Source: Thermohalobaculum sp039180675
GTDB taxonomy: Bacteria > Pseudomonadota > Alphaproteobacteria > Rhodobacterales > Rhodobacteraceae
Assembly (NCBI GenBank): GCA_039180675.1
Contig: JBCDDC010000021.1
Location: 1-64,000, forward strand
Direction of reading: 5' to 3'
Length of the DNA stretch: 64,000 nucleotides
Below, piece by piece: positions 34,167 through 42,822 of this stretch. How positions within the stretch are numbered: the first letter of the stretch is position 1; each line of letters starts with the position of its first letter. Position numbers and translations under genes: made by a program. Below the pieces are notes generated by a model. It saw nothing but the letters and a program-made list of their open reading frames with translations, did no database searches and was not told the DNA's origin.

Positions 34167-34222
34167 ATGCGGGCCCTTGGCCCGCATGCGCCTTTTGCGG
34201 GCGCGTCCCATCCGGGACGCGC
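34167..34222. terminator. Two strong hairpins downstream of map
   Basis: ATGCGGGCC (34167-34175) pairs with GGCCCGCAT (34179-34187), and GCGCGTCCC (34201-34209) pairs with GGGACGCGC (34214-34222). They lie between map (plus) and the glycosyltransferase operon (minus), which converge here. A CCTTTT follows the first stem, so it may act as an intrinsic terminator. Confidence 0.6.
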
Positions 34223-34226
34223 GGCC

Positions 34227-34302
34227 CCACCCCGGCCCTCCCGTGGGGAGGGGGCGCGGGTACTACCCCTCGAACACTGATCCGGGAGAAGGCCAGGGTG
34301 GG
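34227..34302. repeat. REP-like palindromic element
   Basis: CCACCCCGGCCCTCCC (34227-34242) is an imperfect inverted copy of a later segment at 34284-34302 (GGGAGAAGGCCAGGGTGGG), and an inner stem CCCTCCC/GGGAGGG (34236-34242/34246-34252) is nested inside. The form is like the dispersed intergenic palindromes common in GC-rich proteobacteria. Only one copy was seen in this window. Confidence 0.4.
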
Positions 34303-34348
34303 CGGATGTCGCGTTCGCAAAGCGGGCGCGCAGTCGCTCCTCTGGCCC

Positions 34349-35047
34349 TCAGCGTCGCCGTTCGAGCACCGCGCTGCGGAAGATGACCCAGAGGATCTTG
34401 GTGCCCGCGCGCACCGTGCCCTTGATCGTGCCGGAGATTTTCGATTGGCCGATGCGCACGCGGTAGGGCACCGGGATCTCTGCGATCTTCAGACCGTGGA
34501 GCACCGCCTTGACCTGCATCTCGACGGTCCAGCCGAAATCCTGATCGGTCATGCAGAGCCGCTCTAGTGCCGCGCGCCGGATCGCCCGGAACGGGCCGAG
34601 ATCGGTGTAGCGATGCCCCCAGATCAGCCGGATCAGCCGGCAGGCGAGCCAGTTGCCGAAGCGCTGGGCGAGCGTGAGCGAGCCAGGCTCGGCCCCGCCG
34701 AGGACACGGGAGCCGATGACCATATCCGTCTCACCCGCGAGGATCGGCGCGATAAGCTCCCGGATCCGGGCCGGGTCATCCGCGAGATCACCGTCGAGGA
34801 ACACCAGGATGTCCGCGTCCCCGGCCGCCGCGATCCCGGCCAGACAGGCGCGACCATAGCCGGCGACCGGTTCGGTGACGACGACGGCCCCGGCCTCCTC
34901 GGCCAGCCGCGCAGTCCCATCCCGCGAGCCGTTATCGACCACAATTATCCTATCGACGAACTCCGGCACCGCGGCCACGACGCGGGCGATCGCGTCGGCC
35001 TCATCGCGCGCAGGGGTGATGGTGAAGATTGTCTGCCCGTACTTCAT
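34349..35047 (-). CDS. Family 2 glycosyltransferase (dolichol-phosphate-mannose-synthase-like)
   Basis: 232 residues, GT-A fold. ITPARDEADAIARVVAAVP, IIVVDNGSRDGTARLAEEAGA and the DxD-type metal motif in ILVFLDGDLADDPARI are clear, followed by DMVIGSRVLGGAEPGSLT and YTDLGPFRAIRRAAL. This matches the short polyprenyl-phosphate glycosyltransferases that build lipid-linked sugars. No C-terminal membrane anchors. The ATG at 35047 lies 11 bases after the stop of the multi-spanning glycosyltransferase, suggesting a donor-maker and acceptor-transferase pair. Confidence 0.92.
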   Translation of the reverse strand: MKYGQTIFTITPARDEADAIARVVAAVPEFVDRIIVVDNGSRDGTARLAEEAGAVVVTEPVAGYGRACLAGIAAAGDADILVFLDGDLADDPARIRELIAPILAGETDMVIGSRVLGGAEPGSLTLAQRFGNWLACRLIRLIWGHRYTDLGPFRAIRRAALERLCMTDQDFGWTVEMQVKAVLHGLKIAEIPVPYRVRIGQSKISGTIKGTVRAGTKILWVIFRSAVLERRR

Positions 35048-35058
35048 CTGCCCGGTCT

Positions 35059-36453
35059 TCAGCGTCTCTGGCGCACCAGGTCCCAGGCGATCAGCGCCAG
35101 AGGCGGCAGGAACTCGACCCAGACGATCCAGGTGTCGAAGTGATGGCCGAGCTCCCAGTCCACCATCGCGAAGCGCAAGTAGTAGAGCGGCAGCATCGCG
35201 CCGAGCAGCAGGAGCCCCCGGTTCGGCACCAGGCAGAGGAACGGCAGGAACCAAGCATAGTACCAGGTGTAGCCGGTGGGGCTGAGCAGGAAGAGCAGCG
35301 CGACGACCGCGAGCACATTGGCGGGCAGCCGCTCGACCCGTTGGCGGTAGGCGAGGAAGAGTGCCGTGCCGCCAACGACGGCGGCGACGATGAAGCGTGC
35401 GATCCGGCCCGGGTCGATCAGATAGGCGCCGGCCTGCGCCAGCCCCCAATCGGCGATCGAGACCAGGAGCGGGAAGAGCGCAGCATTCCGCTCCCAATTC
35501 CCGGCATAGGCGACGAAGCCCGAGCTTTGATCGAGCCGCGAGATCAGGATCGGCAGGAACAGGATCAGGGTCGCGGCCCCGAGCGTCGCCGAGGCCGCGA
35601 TCCAGCGCTGCCATGTCGTGCCCGCGAACAGCACCGGCGCCAGGACCAGCGGCCAGACCTTCACCGCTGCAGCGCAGGCGAGCATCACGCCCGCCAGGAT
35701 CTGCCGCTGGCGCAGTGCGAGAAGGACCGCGCCGATCAGTAAGGGGAGGAGCAGCGCCTCCATATGCGCGGAATTGGTGATCTCTTTCGCGATAAGCGGG
35801 TTGCACCAGTAGACCGCCGCCCAGATCCGGGCGCGGCCGAGATGGTCGAGGAGGCGGATCAGAAGCCAGAGCCCCGCGATCTCGGCCCCGAGCAGCACGA
35901 GACGCAGCCCAGTCAGCCCCCAGGGCTCGAGCCAATGCGCGAGCGCGAAACCCGCCTGCGCCACCGGCGGGTAGACCGTGGAGAGATGGCCATAGGTGAC
36001 CGATGTGACGAGCCCGCCCGACTCGGCCGCCAGCCTGCTCCATGCCGGGCCCGCGAGGCCCGCCGCCGCGTCGCCGGGCGGGGTTGCATAGGGGGTGAGC
36101 CCTGCGCCCACGGCCGCCCCGTCCCAGAGATAGCGCAGGTAGTCGAGTTCGAGGATCGGATCGGAGGCAAAAAGTATCGCCCGCATTCCGGCGCCGATCG
36201 CGAGAATGGTAACGAACCCCTGGGCCGCATTGCCCTCGCGGATCGCGCCGATCAGGCACAGCCAGGCGAGGCTCGCCACCATCAGGATCGACATGGTCGC
36301 CAGCGCGAGCGCCGGCCCCGGGGTCTGGCCCGAGATCAGCGCAAGCGCCGCGGTTGCCAGAAGAATCGCCCCGCCGAACTGAAGGAGGCGGGCGCCGTCA
36401 GGTGCCCGCCTCGTATCCGTCAGCCAATATCTGAGCGGCTCAGCTGCCGCCAC
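35059..36453 (-). CDS. Multi-spanning glycosyltransferase, GT-C type (DUF2029/GT87-like)
   Basis: About 464 residues with roughly ten to twelve predicted membrane helices. The acidic loop after the first helices, LELDYLRYLWDGAAVGAGLTPYATPP, and YGHLSTVYPPVAQAG are typical of GT-C transferases that use polyprenyl-phosphate sugars (DUF2029, alpha-mannosyltransferase group). The start is probably GTG 36453, with GGAGGC upstream and inside the 3' end of the DUF547 gene (14-base overlap); a longer frame to 36549 is less likely. Operon order is DUF547, this gene, GT2. Acceptor unknown; lipid or envelope glycan is likely. Confidence 0.85.
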   Translation of the reverse strand: MAAAEPLRYWLTDTRRAPDGARLLQFGGAILLATAALALISGQTPGPALALATMSILMVASLAWLCLIGAIREGNAAQGFVTILAIGAGMRAILFASDPILELDYLRYLWDGAAVGAGLTPYATPPGDAAAGLAGPAWSRLAAESGGLVTSVTYGHLSTVYPPVAQAGFALAHWLEPWGLTGLRLVLLGAEIAGLWLLIRLLDHLGRARIWAAVYWCNPLIAKEITNSAHMEALLLPLLIGAVLLALRQRQILAGVMLACAAAVKVWPLVLAPVLFAGTTWQRWIAASATLGAATLILFLPILISRLDQSSGFVAYAGNWERNAALFPLLVSIADWGLAQAGAYLIDPGRIARFIVAAVVGGTALFLAYRQRVERLPANVLAVVALLFLLSPTGYTWYYAWFLPFLCLVPNRGLLLLGAMLPLYYLRFAMVDWELGHHFDTWIVWVEFLPPLALIAWDLVRQRR

Positions 36454-37369
36454 CCCGGCCGCCTCCGGAGAAGTTGTTGCGCCGCGCGAAGCTGTTCGCG
36501 GTCGGCCGCGGGCGGGCGGTGTCGTTGATCGACCAGTCGTAGTCATCATCCGCGATACGGTTCACCCGCTGGAGCTCGTTGGCAAGACGCGGTTCGGCAT
36601 AATTCTTCAAATGCGCGATCACACCTGCATCGCTGTCGCCAAAATCCTCCTTGAACCACTCATAGATCGAGGAGACGTAGAGCTTGCGCCGCTGCACCTG
36701 CGCGCCGCGCGGGTGGTTGACGAAGGCGCGGGCCGCCTGGTCGAGCTGTGCGTCGAGCTTGTCGGCGGTGAAGGCGCCCTTGTGCAGGTCCGGGCAGCCG
36801 ATCGAGGCGCAGTTGACCGCATAGTGGATGCGCGGGTCCTTCCAGATCGGCCGCAGGATGCGGTGTTCGATGTCATCGAGCGTGAGCTCGGTGCCCTCGA
36901 CCGTGAATAGCGTCGCACCCCAGGGGCCGTCGGAGAAGAAGCCGGGTGAGATGTCGATGTCGCGGATCGAACGGGCCGGGTAGTGATCAAGGATCACCTG
37001 CACCGTCAGCGCGTTGTAGAGATTGGCCCAATAGGCGAACTGCTCCGACCGGTCGAGATCCGAGACCGGGACCTGTGAGAGCTTCTGGAGATATCCGTCG
37101 AGCTTCGCCCGCTCGCCCGCGATGCCCTGATAGTCGACGAGGGCCACGGTCGCGCCGCCACCCGAGATGTGCTTGCGGGTGAGCGCGTCCCACGCGCTGT
37201 GGTCGACGGTCACCGTCGAGGCGGGGTCATGGGCGGTCCACCGGTCCCAAAGCTCGGCCTCCGGTGCGGCGGAGGCCGTCCCTGCCACCATGACCATACC
37301 GGCAAGCGCAAAGGCGGCCCCGGTCACGGCGCGGGAAATCGATTTCGAAAGTGCGGGCTGCGAAGGCAT
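36440..37369 (-). CDS. Exported DUF547 domain protein
   Basis: 309 residues. A signal peptide is evident (about 1-34, AGMVMVAGTASAAPEA). The DUF547 core has QFAYWANLYNALTVQVILDHYP, IRDIDISPGFFSDGPWG, LTLDDIEHRILRPIWKDPRIHYAVNCASIGCPDL and SSIYEWFKEDFGD; the Cys in ASIGCPDL and nearby His/Asn are the usual conserved positions. The fold resembles papain/transglutaminase-like proteins, but activity is not established. The C-terminus is a Gly-rich low-complexity tail that also encodes the ribosome site of the next gene. RBS GGAGATCC precedes the ATG. Confidence 0.9.
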   Translation of the reverse strand: MPSQPALSKSISRAVTGAAFALAGMVMVAGTASAAPEAELWDRWTAHDPASTVTVDHSAWDALTRKHISGGGATVALVDYQGIAGERAKLDGYLQKLSQVPVSDLDRSEQFAYWANLYNALTVQVILDHYPARSIRDIDISPGFFSDGPWGATLFTVEGTELTLDDIEHRILRPIWKDPRIHYAVNCASIGCPDLHKGAFTADKLDAQLDQAARAFVNHPRGAQVQRRKLYVSSIYEWFKEDFGDSDAGVIAHLKNYAEPRLANELQRVNRIADDDYDWSINDTARPRPTANSFARRNNFSGGGRGGGS

Positions 37370-37560
37370 GAAGGATCTCCGAATATCAGGCGCGAATGTG
37401 TCACCCGGATATGCGAACTGCTTTGCCTGTCTTCAAAAAACGTTCAGTGACATTCCCGTGAGAGAGATGTCAGGTGCGATCCGGGCCGGGTTCTCCGGGG
37501 GCTTTCGCCGGGGCTGCGGAAGATGGTATCACCCGGGGCCGAGGACCGGGAGGGGGAGCC

Positions 37561-38637
37561 ATGGCCGAGCAGACGACAGAGCCCCAGCAGAAGCTGGAGA
37601 TCCGCGCCTCCCGCCTGTTCGTGCCGTGGCTGGAGGAGGCGCGCGCGAGCCTCGCCTTCACCACCTATCAGGCGGGCAAGCTGTTCCTGATCGGGATCAA
37701 CGCCGAGGGCAAGCTCTCGGTCTTCGAGCGCACGTTCCAGCGCTCCATGGGGATCGGGGTGGCGGCGGAGAAGCCGGGTACGCTCTACATGAGCTCGCTC
37801 TACCAGCTCTGGCGGTTAGAGAACTTCCTCGACCCGGGCGAGATGCATCAGGGGTACGACGCGGTCTATGTCCCGGTGAACGGGCACACAACGGGCGATA
37901 TCGACATCCACGACATTCATCCGCGCGACGACGGGCGGCCGGTCTTCGTCGCCACCCGGTTCAACTGTCTGGCGCGGCTCGCGCCGGAGCATTCCTTCGA
38001 GCCGGTATGGAAGCCGCCCTTCATCGATCGGATCGCGGCGGAGGACCGCTGCCATCTCAACGGCATGGCGATGGGGGAGCGCGACGACCTGCCGGATTAC
38101 GTCACCTGCGTCTCGACCTCGAACGTCGCCGAGGGGTGGCGGGAGAAGCGCATCGGCGGCGGTGCGGTGCTGGATGTCGAGAGCGGCGAGGTGGTGGCCG
38201 CCGGCCTCTCCATGCCGCATTCCCCGCGGCTTCACCGGGGCAGGCTCTGGGTCCTGCAATCGGGCACGGGCGAGTTTGGCACGGTCGACCGCGCGACGGG
38301 CAGGTTCGAGCCGGTCTGCTTTCTGCCCGGCTTCGCGCGCGGCGTGGCGTTCGTGGGCGATCACGCGGTGATCGGCCTCTCCCGCCCGCGATCGGAGGCG
38401 AGCTTCGCGGGGCTCCCGATCCATGAGCGGCTGGAGAAAGAAGGCGGCACGGCGAAATGCGGGCTCGCGGTCGTCAATCTCAAGACCGGCGATACGGAGC
38501 ACAGCTTCGAGATCGAGGGCGTGGTCGAGGAACTCTACGACGTCGCCGTCCTGCCAGGCATCAAACGGCCCATGGCACTGGGGTTCAAAACCAACGAAAT
38601 CCGCTTCATGATCCGCCCCGGCCCGCTTGCGGAGTAG
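37561..38637 (+). CDS. TIGR03032 family protein (DUF4915-like)
   Basis: 358 residues. Diagnostic blocks are VFVATRFNCLARLAPEHSF, WKPPFIDRIAAEDRCHLNGMAMG, GWREKRIGGGAVLDVESGE, LSMPHSPRLHRGRLWVLQSGTGEFGTVD and FLPGFARGVAF, which fit the TIGR03032 family, predicted to form a beta-propeller-like fold. Function is unknown; homologues are often near O-linked modification or peptide-modifying genes. No signal peptide. The ATG at 37561 has AGGGGGAGCC; a longer frame to 37474 lacks family similarity. It diverges from the DUF547 operon. Confidence 0.85.
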   Translation: MAEQTTEPQQKLEIRASRLFVPWLEEARASLAFTTYQAGKLFLIGINAEGKLSVFERTFQRSMGIGVAAEKPGTLYMSSLYQLWRLENFLDPGEMHQGYDAVYVPVNGHTTGDIDIHDIHPRDDGRPVFVATRFNCLARLAPEHSFEPVWKPPFIDRIAAEDRCHLNGMAMGERDDLPDYVTCVSTSNVAEGWREKRIGGGAVLDVESGEVVAAGLSMPHSPRLHRGRLWVLQSGTGEFGTVDRATGRFEPVCFLPGFARGVAFVGDHAVIGLSRPRSEASFAGLPIHERLEKEGGTAKCGLAVVNLKTGDTEHSFEIEGVVEELYDVAVLPGIKRPMALGFKTNEIRFMIRPGPLAE

Positions 38638-38856
38638 TTCCGAGCGGAAAACAAGGGGAAACGTGGTCTACGCGGATGCTCATTATAGCAATTCAAGGTC
38701 GGCTCTGCGGACAAAGCTGCCATCACCTGAATGTCAGCTTTGCAACCGGTCGTATGCCTGGCGTGTGGGTGAAGATATTGCGACCACTGCATACAGACGA
38801 TAGTACCGCTGTCGCAGCTCGGAACCGGTTTTATTTGAGCAGCTTATGTATTTGAT

Positions 38857-39282
38857 GTGTTCAACTTCCTAATTGATGCTTCTGACCCAAAGGCGATCTT
38901 GCCGATCGGCAGAATACGACACGGGTTGTTTTGCACATTTATGGCGGCAGGGCTTTTGGCAATTCTGCTAATCGGTGGATGGATTGCGGCTACCTTCTTC
39001 CAAGTGTTTTTGTTATTCGCAGTAACATTGCTTGGATATTTCGCCGATGCTGATGGACATGTGAGTGGCTGGATTTGGATACCATGCGCGTGCTTCGCAT
39101 TGTTGGTGTGGCTTGTGGTGGTTGCCCTTCCAGCACTTTGGACATTGTTTAGTTGCGTTGGAGCATTGCTGGGCATCGCAAGCGCTATTCGCCCCAGCCT
39201 CGCGGCGGTCCCCGCAGTGGTTCTACTCGCCAATGCAGCCGCCAAATTGGCTATGTGGGTCGGGCTTCGGTTTCGGAAGTAG
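38857..39282 (+). CDS. Hypothetical membrane protein, low GC
   Basis: 141 residues from a GTG start, three to four hydrophobic helices (about 24-45, 47-65, 72-98, 113-132) and a short basic C-terminal tail (GLRFRK). No family recognised. The region is clearly lower in G+C than its neighbours (hand counts 53% for 38941-39000 and 40% for 39001-39060) and uses codons unlike the rest of the window, so recent acquisition or decay is possible. No ribosome site is visible, so the start is uncertain and the gene may be a remnant. Confidence 0.45.
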   Translation: MFNFLIDASDPKAILPIGRIRHGLFCTFMAAGLLAILLIGGWIAATFFQVFLLFAVTLLGYFADADGHVSGWIWIPCACFALLVWLVVVALPALWTLFSCVGALLGIASAIRPSLAAVPAVVLLANAAAKLAMWVGLRFRK

Positions 39283-39464
39283 GAAAGATATTGTCCATGT
39301 CTGCACGTGGCTTCTTGCGGAACTGGACATTCGCCGCACTCCGACGAATGTGCAAGTTGGCCTCTAACCGGGCCTTTGCGGCAAACTGCATCAGTATCCT
39401 ATTCTGAGGAGGAGCGGACCTGTGCTGTGGATCGGCAATCCTCTTGGCCGACGGCCTTGAGGGC

Positions 39465-39496
39465 TTTCCTCCCGGGCCAGGACGCCCGGGAGGAAA
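39465..39496. terminator. Strong hairpin downstream of the YHS gene
   Basis: Perfect 13-bp stem TTTCCTCCCGGGC (39465-39477) / GCCCGGGAGGAAA (39484-39496) around CAGGAC. It lies six bases beyond the YHS gene stop on the minus strand, and the left arm gives a short U-run in that direction. Confidence 0.8.
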
Positions 39497-39502
39497 CTCG
39501 GA

Positions 39503-39940
39503 TCAGTAGGGCGCGATCCGGACCCAGTTCTCGTCACCTTGCGTGATATGCGTTGGAATGTCCGCGCGCCATTTCTTCTGAGCGCCTTCGTGGACCTTGA
39601 GGTAGAGCTTGCCACCCTCGATCTGCCAGACATTCGGGTCGCCCGGGCGCTTGTAGTTTTGCGAAGCGGCCCATGCGCAATAGCCGTCATATTGCGGTGC
39701 ATAGGCCACGGGGTCGGCAGCAAAAGTGTCCCGGTTCGCTTCGTTTGAGAAGTACCAGACGGCACCGTTCCAGAAGTGGTGGAACCGGGCCTTGCCCTGC
39801 TGCGGCGCGCCCTCATTGAAGTAGGACACCGCGTCGTAGCCACCGATCGCAGTCGCGAGCTGGTTGCTGGCCTCGGCATTCGGCGCGGAGAGGAAGCCGG
39901 CGGCGGAGATCGCCAGGACGGCCATGAGTTTCTTCAACAT
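39503..39940 (-). CDS. Exported YHS domain protein
   Basis: 145 residues. A signal peptide of about 24 residues (MLKKLMAVLAISAAGFLSAPNAEA) precedes a YHS-type domain: IGGYDAVSYFNEGAPQQG, FHHFWNGAVWYFSNEANRDTF, ADPVAYAPQYDGYCAWA. YHS domains occur in copper or heavy-metal proteins and bacterial secreted proteins of unknown role; a selenocysteine is found in some relatives, but no in-frame TGA is seen here. The ATG is preceded by AAAGGTGACC. A single gene with its own terminator. Confidence 0.88.
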   Translation of the reverse strand: MLKKLMAVLAISAAGFLSAPNAEASNQLATAIGGYDAVSYFNEGAPQQGKARFHHFWNGAVWYFSNEANRDTFAADPVAYAPQYDGYCAWAASQNYKRPGDPNVWQIEGGKLYLKVHEGAQKKWRADIPTHITQGDENWVRIAPY

Positions 39941-40019
39941 CGGTCACCTTTGTAGCTTGTCGGAAGTTCCGGATTGACGTTTTCAGGAACCGCCTGTCTG
40001 GCGGCTCGCTATTCGAGTT

Positions 40020-40198
40020 GAAGTAAATTTGTGAACACCTCAAATCACAGCCGATAAATCAAAATTGAATTGAATATAATTTTCCTCAGACGCTCAAATA
40101 AAAGATTATATCTACAGATAATTTTCCTTAAATATTACTGTTTTCGGTAATCTATAAGTTATTTTTTCATTAGATTGCCAAAATTACTTATAAGTTGC
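40020..40198. other. AT-rich island upstream of the LuxR gene
   Basis: Hand counting gives 27% G+C for each of 40021-40080, 40081-40140 and 40141-40200, against roughly 65% for adjoining genes. It carries an ATTAC/GTAAT inverted repeat (40134-40138/40147-40151), two direct copies of TATAAGTT (40153-40160, 40189-40196) and the perfect palindrome ACTTATAAGT (40186-40195). It is part of a gene-free stretch 39941-40368 and likely holds promoters for the divergent YHS and LuxR genes. H-NS/MucR-type silencing sites or foreign origin are possible. Confidence 0.6.
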
Positions 40199-40368
40199 CG
40201 TTTTTCTTCATCACCTGCCGGCCGGATGGGAGGCTTTGGAACGCTCTAAGGCGGAAGCAGCGATCCGGTGCGACGTGCACGCGAATGCGCCGGGTCTTCC
40301 GACCTCAGGTTGATGAAATATCCGTGAAGACCCTTTCTCTGAGCGCCGGCAGACGCCAGAACGAGCGC

Positions 40369-41106
40369 ATGAACAGCGAAAAGCCGATTGGTTGGGCCGA
40401 GCTTGACGCCTTGCAGGCGCTTGCCCGGGGGGCCAGCCTCGAGATGATGCGCAAACCGCTCACGGCGCTGACCCATGCGCTGGATCTCGGCGGCTACAAA
40501 TTCTGCATCGCTTCGCCCGAGATCGACGGTTTCCGGATCATCGCGGTCATCGCCGGCGGGGACCTGACGGCCGCACCTGACGGCTTTCTCAACACGAAGA
40601 TCGAGCCGACCGATCCGATCCTCTGGGAAAGCTATCGCAGCGTGACGCCGGTGAGCTGGACACCCTATTTCACCAACGACGTGCAGATGGAGGCGAGCGG
40701 TGTGAGCGGGCTGGCCGCGCGCGGGGTCACCGCGGGCGCCTCGATCCCGATCATCTCGCAGCACAAGAATTGCCGCGCCTCGCTCTGCGTCTCGGGCGCC
40801 AGGAACGAACCGCCCGGTTCCCTCGATCTGCGGCTTCCCGCGTTCTGGCCGCTTCTGCGCCTCGCTGGGCTCGCGCTTCTGGAGGCAGGCGTTGCCGAGG
40901 CCGAACGCTCCGGCCGGACCCGCTTCACGCCGAGCGAGAACGAGGTGCTCAAGGCACTGTCGCGCGGGCTGCGGGTCAAGGAGGTGGCCCTGGAGCTTGG
41001 CAAGTCGGAGCGCACCATCCGCAACCAGATCGAATCCGCCCGCGTCCGCGCCGGGGCGACGACGACGATTGAGATGATCGTGAAGTGGCAGCGCGAAGTG
41101 CTCTGA
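40369..41106 (+). CDS. LuxR family regulator with autoinducer-binding-like domain
   Basis: 245 residues. The N-terminal half (about 10-165) looks like an autoinducer-binding domain (GGYKFCIASPEIDGFRIIAVI, DPILWESYRSVTPVSW, ARGVTAGASIPIIS). The C-terminal LuxR HTH is about 180-240: FTPSENEVLKALSRGLRVKEVALELGKSERTIRNQIESARVRAG. The start is probably ATG 40369; GTG 40324 is an alternative and no good ribosome site decides. No luxI-type synthase is nearby, so it may be a solo LuxR. It is downstream of the AT-rich island and upstream of a GMC oxidoreductase, its possible target. Confidence 0.85.
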   Translation: MNSEKPIGWAELDALQALARGASLEMMRKPLTALTHALDLGGYKFCIASPEIDGFRIIAVIAGGDLTAAPDGFLNTKIEPTDPILWESYRSVTPVSWTPYFTNDVQMEASGVSGLAARGVTAGASIPIISQHKNCRASLCVSGARNEPPGSLDLRLPAFWPLLRLAGLALLEAGVAEAERSGRTRFTPSENEVLKALSRGLRVKEVALELGKSERTIRNQIESARVRAGATTTIEMIVKWQREVL

Positions 41107-41199
41107 CCTCCCGCCCCTCGGACCGATCCCTGCCGCTGCGCGCTTGACCGTGCCTCCCATGGGGGAAACACTGGCCAGCCAGCCCCTGGGGGAGAGAGT

Positions 41200-42822
41200 G
41201 TGAGCGAGATCTGGGATTACATCATCGTCGGCGCCGGATCGGCGGGCTGCGTGCTGGCGAACCGGCTGTCGGCCGACGCGCGCAACCGGGTGCTCCTGCT
41301 CGAGGCCGGACCCAAGGATCGCAACCCGTGGATCCATGTCCCGGTCGGCTATTACAAGACCATGCTCTCGCCGCTCTCCTGGGGCTATGACACCGAGCCG
41401 GAGGCGGAGCTCGAAGGGCGGCGCATCCACTGGCCCAGGGGCAAGGTGCTGGGCGGGTCGAGCTCGATCAACGGGCTGGTCTATATCCGCGGGCAGCACA
41501 GCGACTATGACCACTGGCGCCAGCTCGGCTGCACCGGCTGGGGGTGGGACGACGTGCTGCCCTACTTCAAGCGCTCCGAGGACAATGAGCGCGGCGGCGA
41601 TGCCTGGCGCGGGGCGGGCGGGCCGCTCAAGGTCTCGGACATCCGCGACCGGCGCGAGATCTGCGAGGCCTATATCGCCTCGGCCGCCGCCGAGGGATTG
41701 CCACGCAACCTGGACTTCAATGGTGCTGAGCAGGAAGGGGCGGGGTACTTCCAGACGACCTCCTCGCGCGGGCTGCGCTGTTCTTCGGCGGCCGGTTACC
41801 TGAAGCCTGCGCGCGGACGGTCGAATCTGAGGGTCGAGACCGGCGCGCTGGCGAGCGGGATCGAGCTCGACGGCCCGCGCGCGACCGGCGTGCGGTATCT
41901 GCAGGACGGCGCCGAGCATCTCGCCGCCTGCCGGGGCGAGGTCGTGCTCTGCGGCGGGGCGGTCAATTCGCCCCAGCTCCTGCAGCTTTCGGGCATCGGG
42001 CCCGGGGCGCTCCTGCAGGATCTGGGGATCGCGGTGCGGCGCGAGCTGCCGGGTGTGGGGCAGGATCTGCAGGACCACCTCCAGATCCGCTCGCTCTACC
42101 GGCTGAACAAGCCGATCTCGGTCAATGACGACGTGAACAACCTCCTGCGCCGGGCCTGGACCGGGGTGCGCTTTGCGCTGCAGCGCGCGGGGCCCCTGAC
42201 GCTCTCGGCGGGCTCGGTTGGGGTCTTCGCGCGCGTGCTACCCGAAAGCGAGACCCCGGACATCCAGTTCCACTTCATCCCGTTCAGCGCCGACAAGCCG
42301 GGGACGGGCCTGCACGACTGGCCCGGGGTGACCGCCTCGGTCTGCCAGCTGAGACCCGAAAGCCGGGGGGAGATCGCGATCACCTCGACCGACCCGCGCA
42401 CACATCCCCGGATCACCGCCAACTACCTCGCCACCGAGTACGACCGGCGGGTGCTGATCGAGGGGCTGAAGCTCGCCCGCCGGATCAGCCGGGCCACCCC
42501 CTTCGCGGACCATGTCGCCGAGGAGGTGGAGCCGGGGCCGGAGCGCACCGATGACGACGCCCTGATGGCGCATATCCGCGCGCGGGCGACGACGATCTTC
42601 CACCCGACCTCGACCTGCCGCATGGGCACCGATCCGATGGCAGTGACCGACCCGCGCCTGCGGGTACACGGGGTGGAGGGGCTGCGGATCGCCGATTGCT
42701 CGATCATGCCCACGGTCCCGTCCGGCAACACGAACGCGCCGGCCATCATGGTGGGCGAGAAATGCGCGGACATGATGCTGGAGGATGCCGCCGCAGGAGC
42801 CGCCGCCCGCCAGCCCGCCTGA
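41200..42822 (+). CDS. GMC family FAD-dependent oxidoreductase (choline dehydrogenase-like)
   Basis: 540 residues. The FAD Rossmann motif IIVGAGSAGCVLANRLS is at the N-terminus, followed by RGKVLGGSSSINGLVYIRG, LCGGAVNSPQLLQLSGIGP and the C-terminal HPTSTCRMG (catalytic His) with SGNTNAPAIMVGEKCADMM, all hallmarks of GMC alcohol dehydrogenases. Relatives include choline, glucose and long-chain or polyethylene glycol alcohol dehydrogenases; the substrate cannot be fixed. The start is GTG 41200 with GGGGAGAGAG upstream. The LuxR gene ends 93 bases before. Confidence 0.93.
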   Translation: MSEIWDYIIVGAGSAGCVLANRLSADARNRVLLLEAGPKDRNPWIHVPVGYYKTMLSPLSWGYDTEPEAELEGRRIHWPRGKVLGGSSSINGLVYIRGQHSDYDHWRQLGCTGWGWDDVLPYFKRSEDNERGGDAWRGAGGPLKVSDIRDRREICEAYIASAAAEGLPRNLDFNGAEQEGAGYFQTTSSRGLRCSSAAGYLKPARGRSNLRVETGALASGIELDGPRATGVRYLQDGAEHLAACRGEVVLCGGAVNSPQLLQLSGIGPGALLQDLGIAVRRELPGVGQDLQDHLQIRSLYRLNKPISVNDDVNNLLRRAWTGVRFALQRAGPLTLSAGSVGVFARVLPESETPDIQFHFIPFSADKPGTGLHDWPGVTASVCQLRPESRGEIAITSTDPRTHPRITANYLATEYDRRVLIEGLKLARRISRATPFADHVAEEVEPGPERTDDDALMAHIRARATTIFHPTSTCRMGTDPMAVTDPRLRVHGVEGLRIADCSIMPTVPSGNTNAPAIMVGEKCADMMLEDAAAGAAARQPA

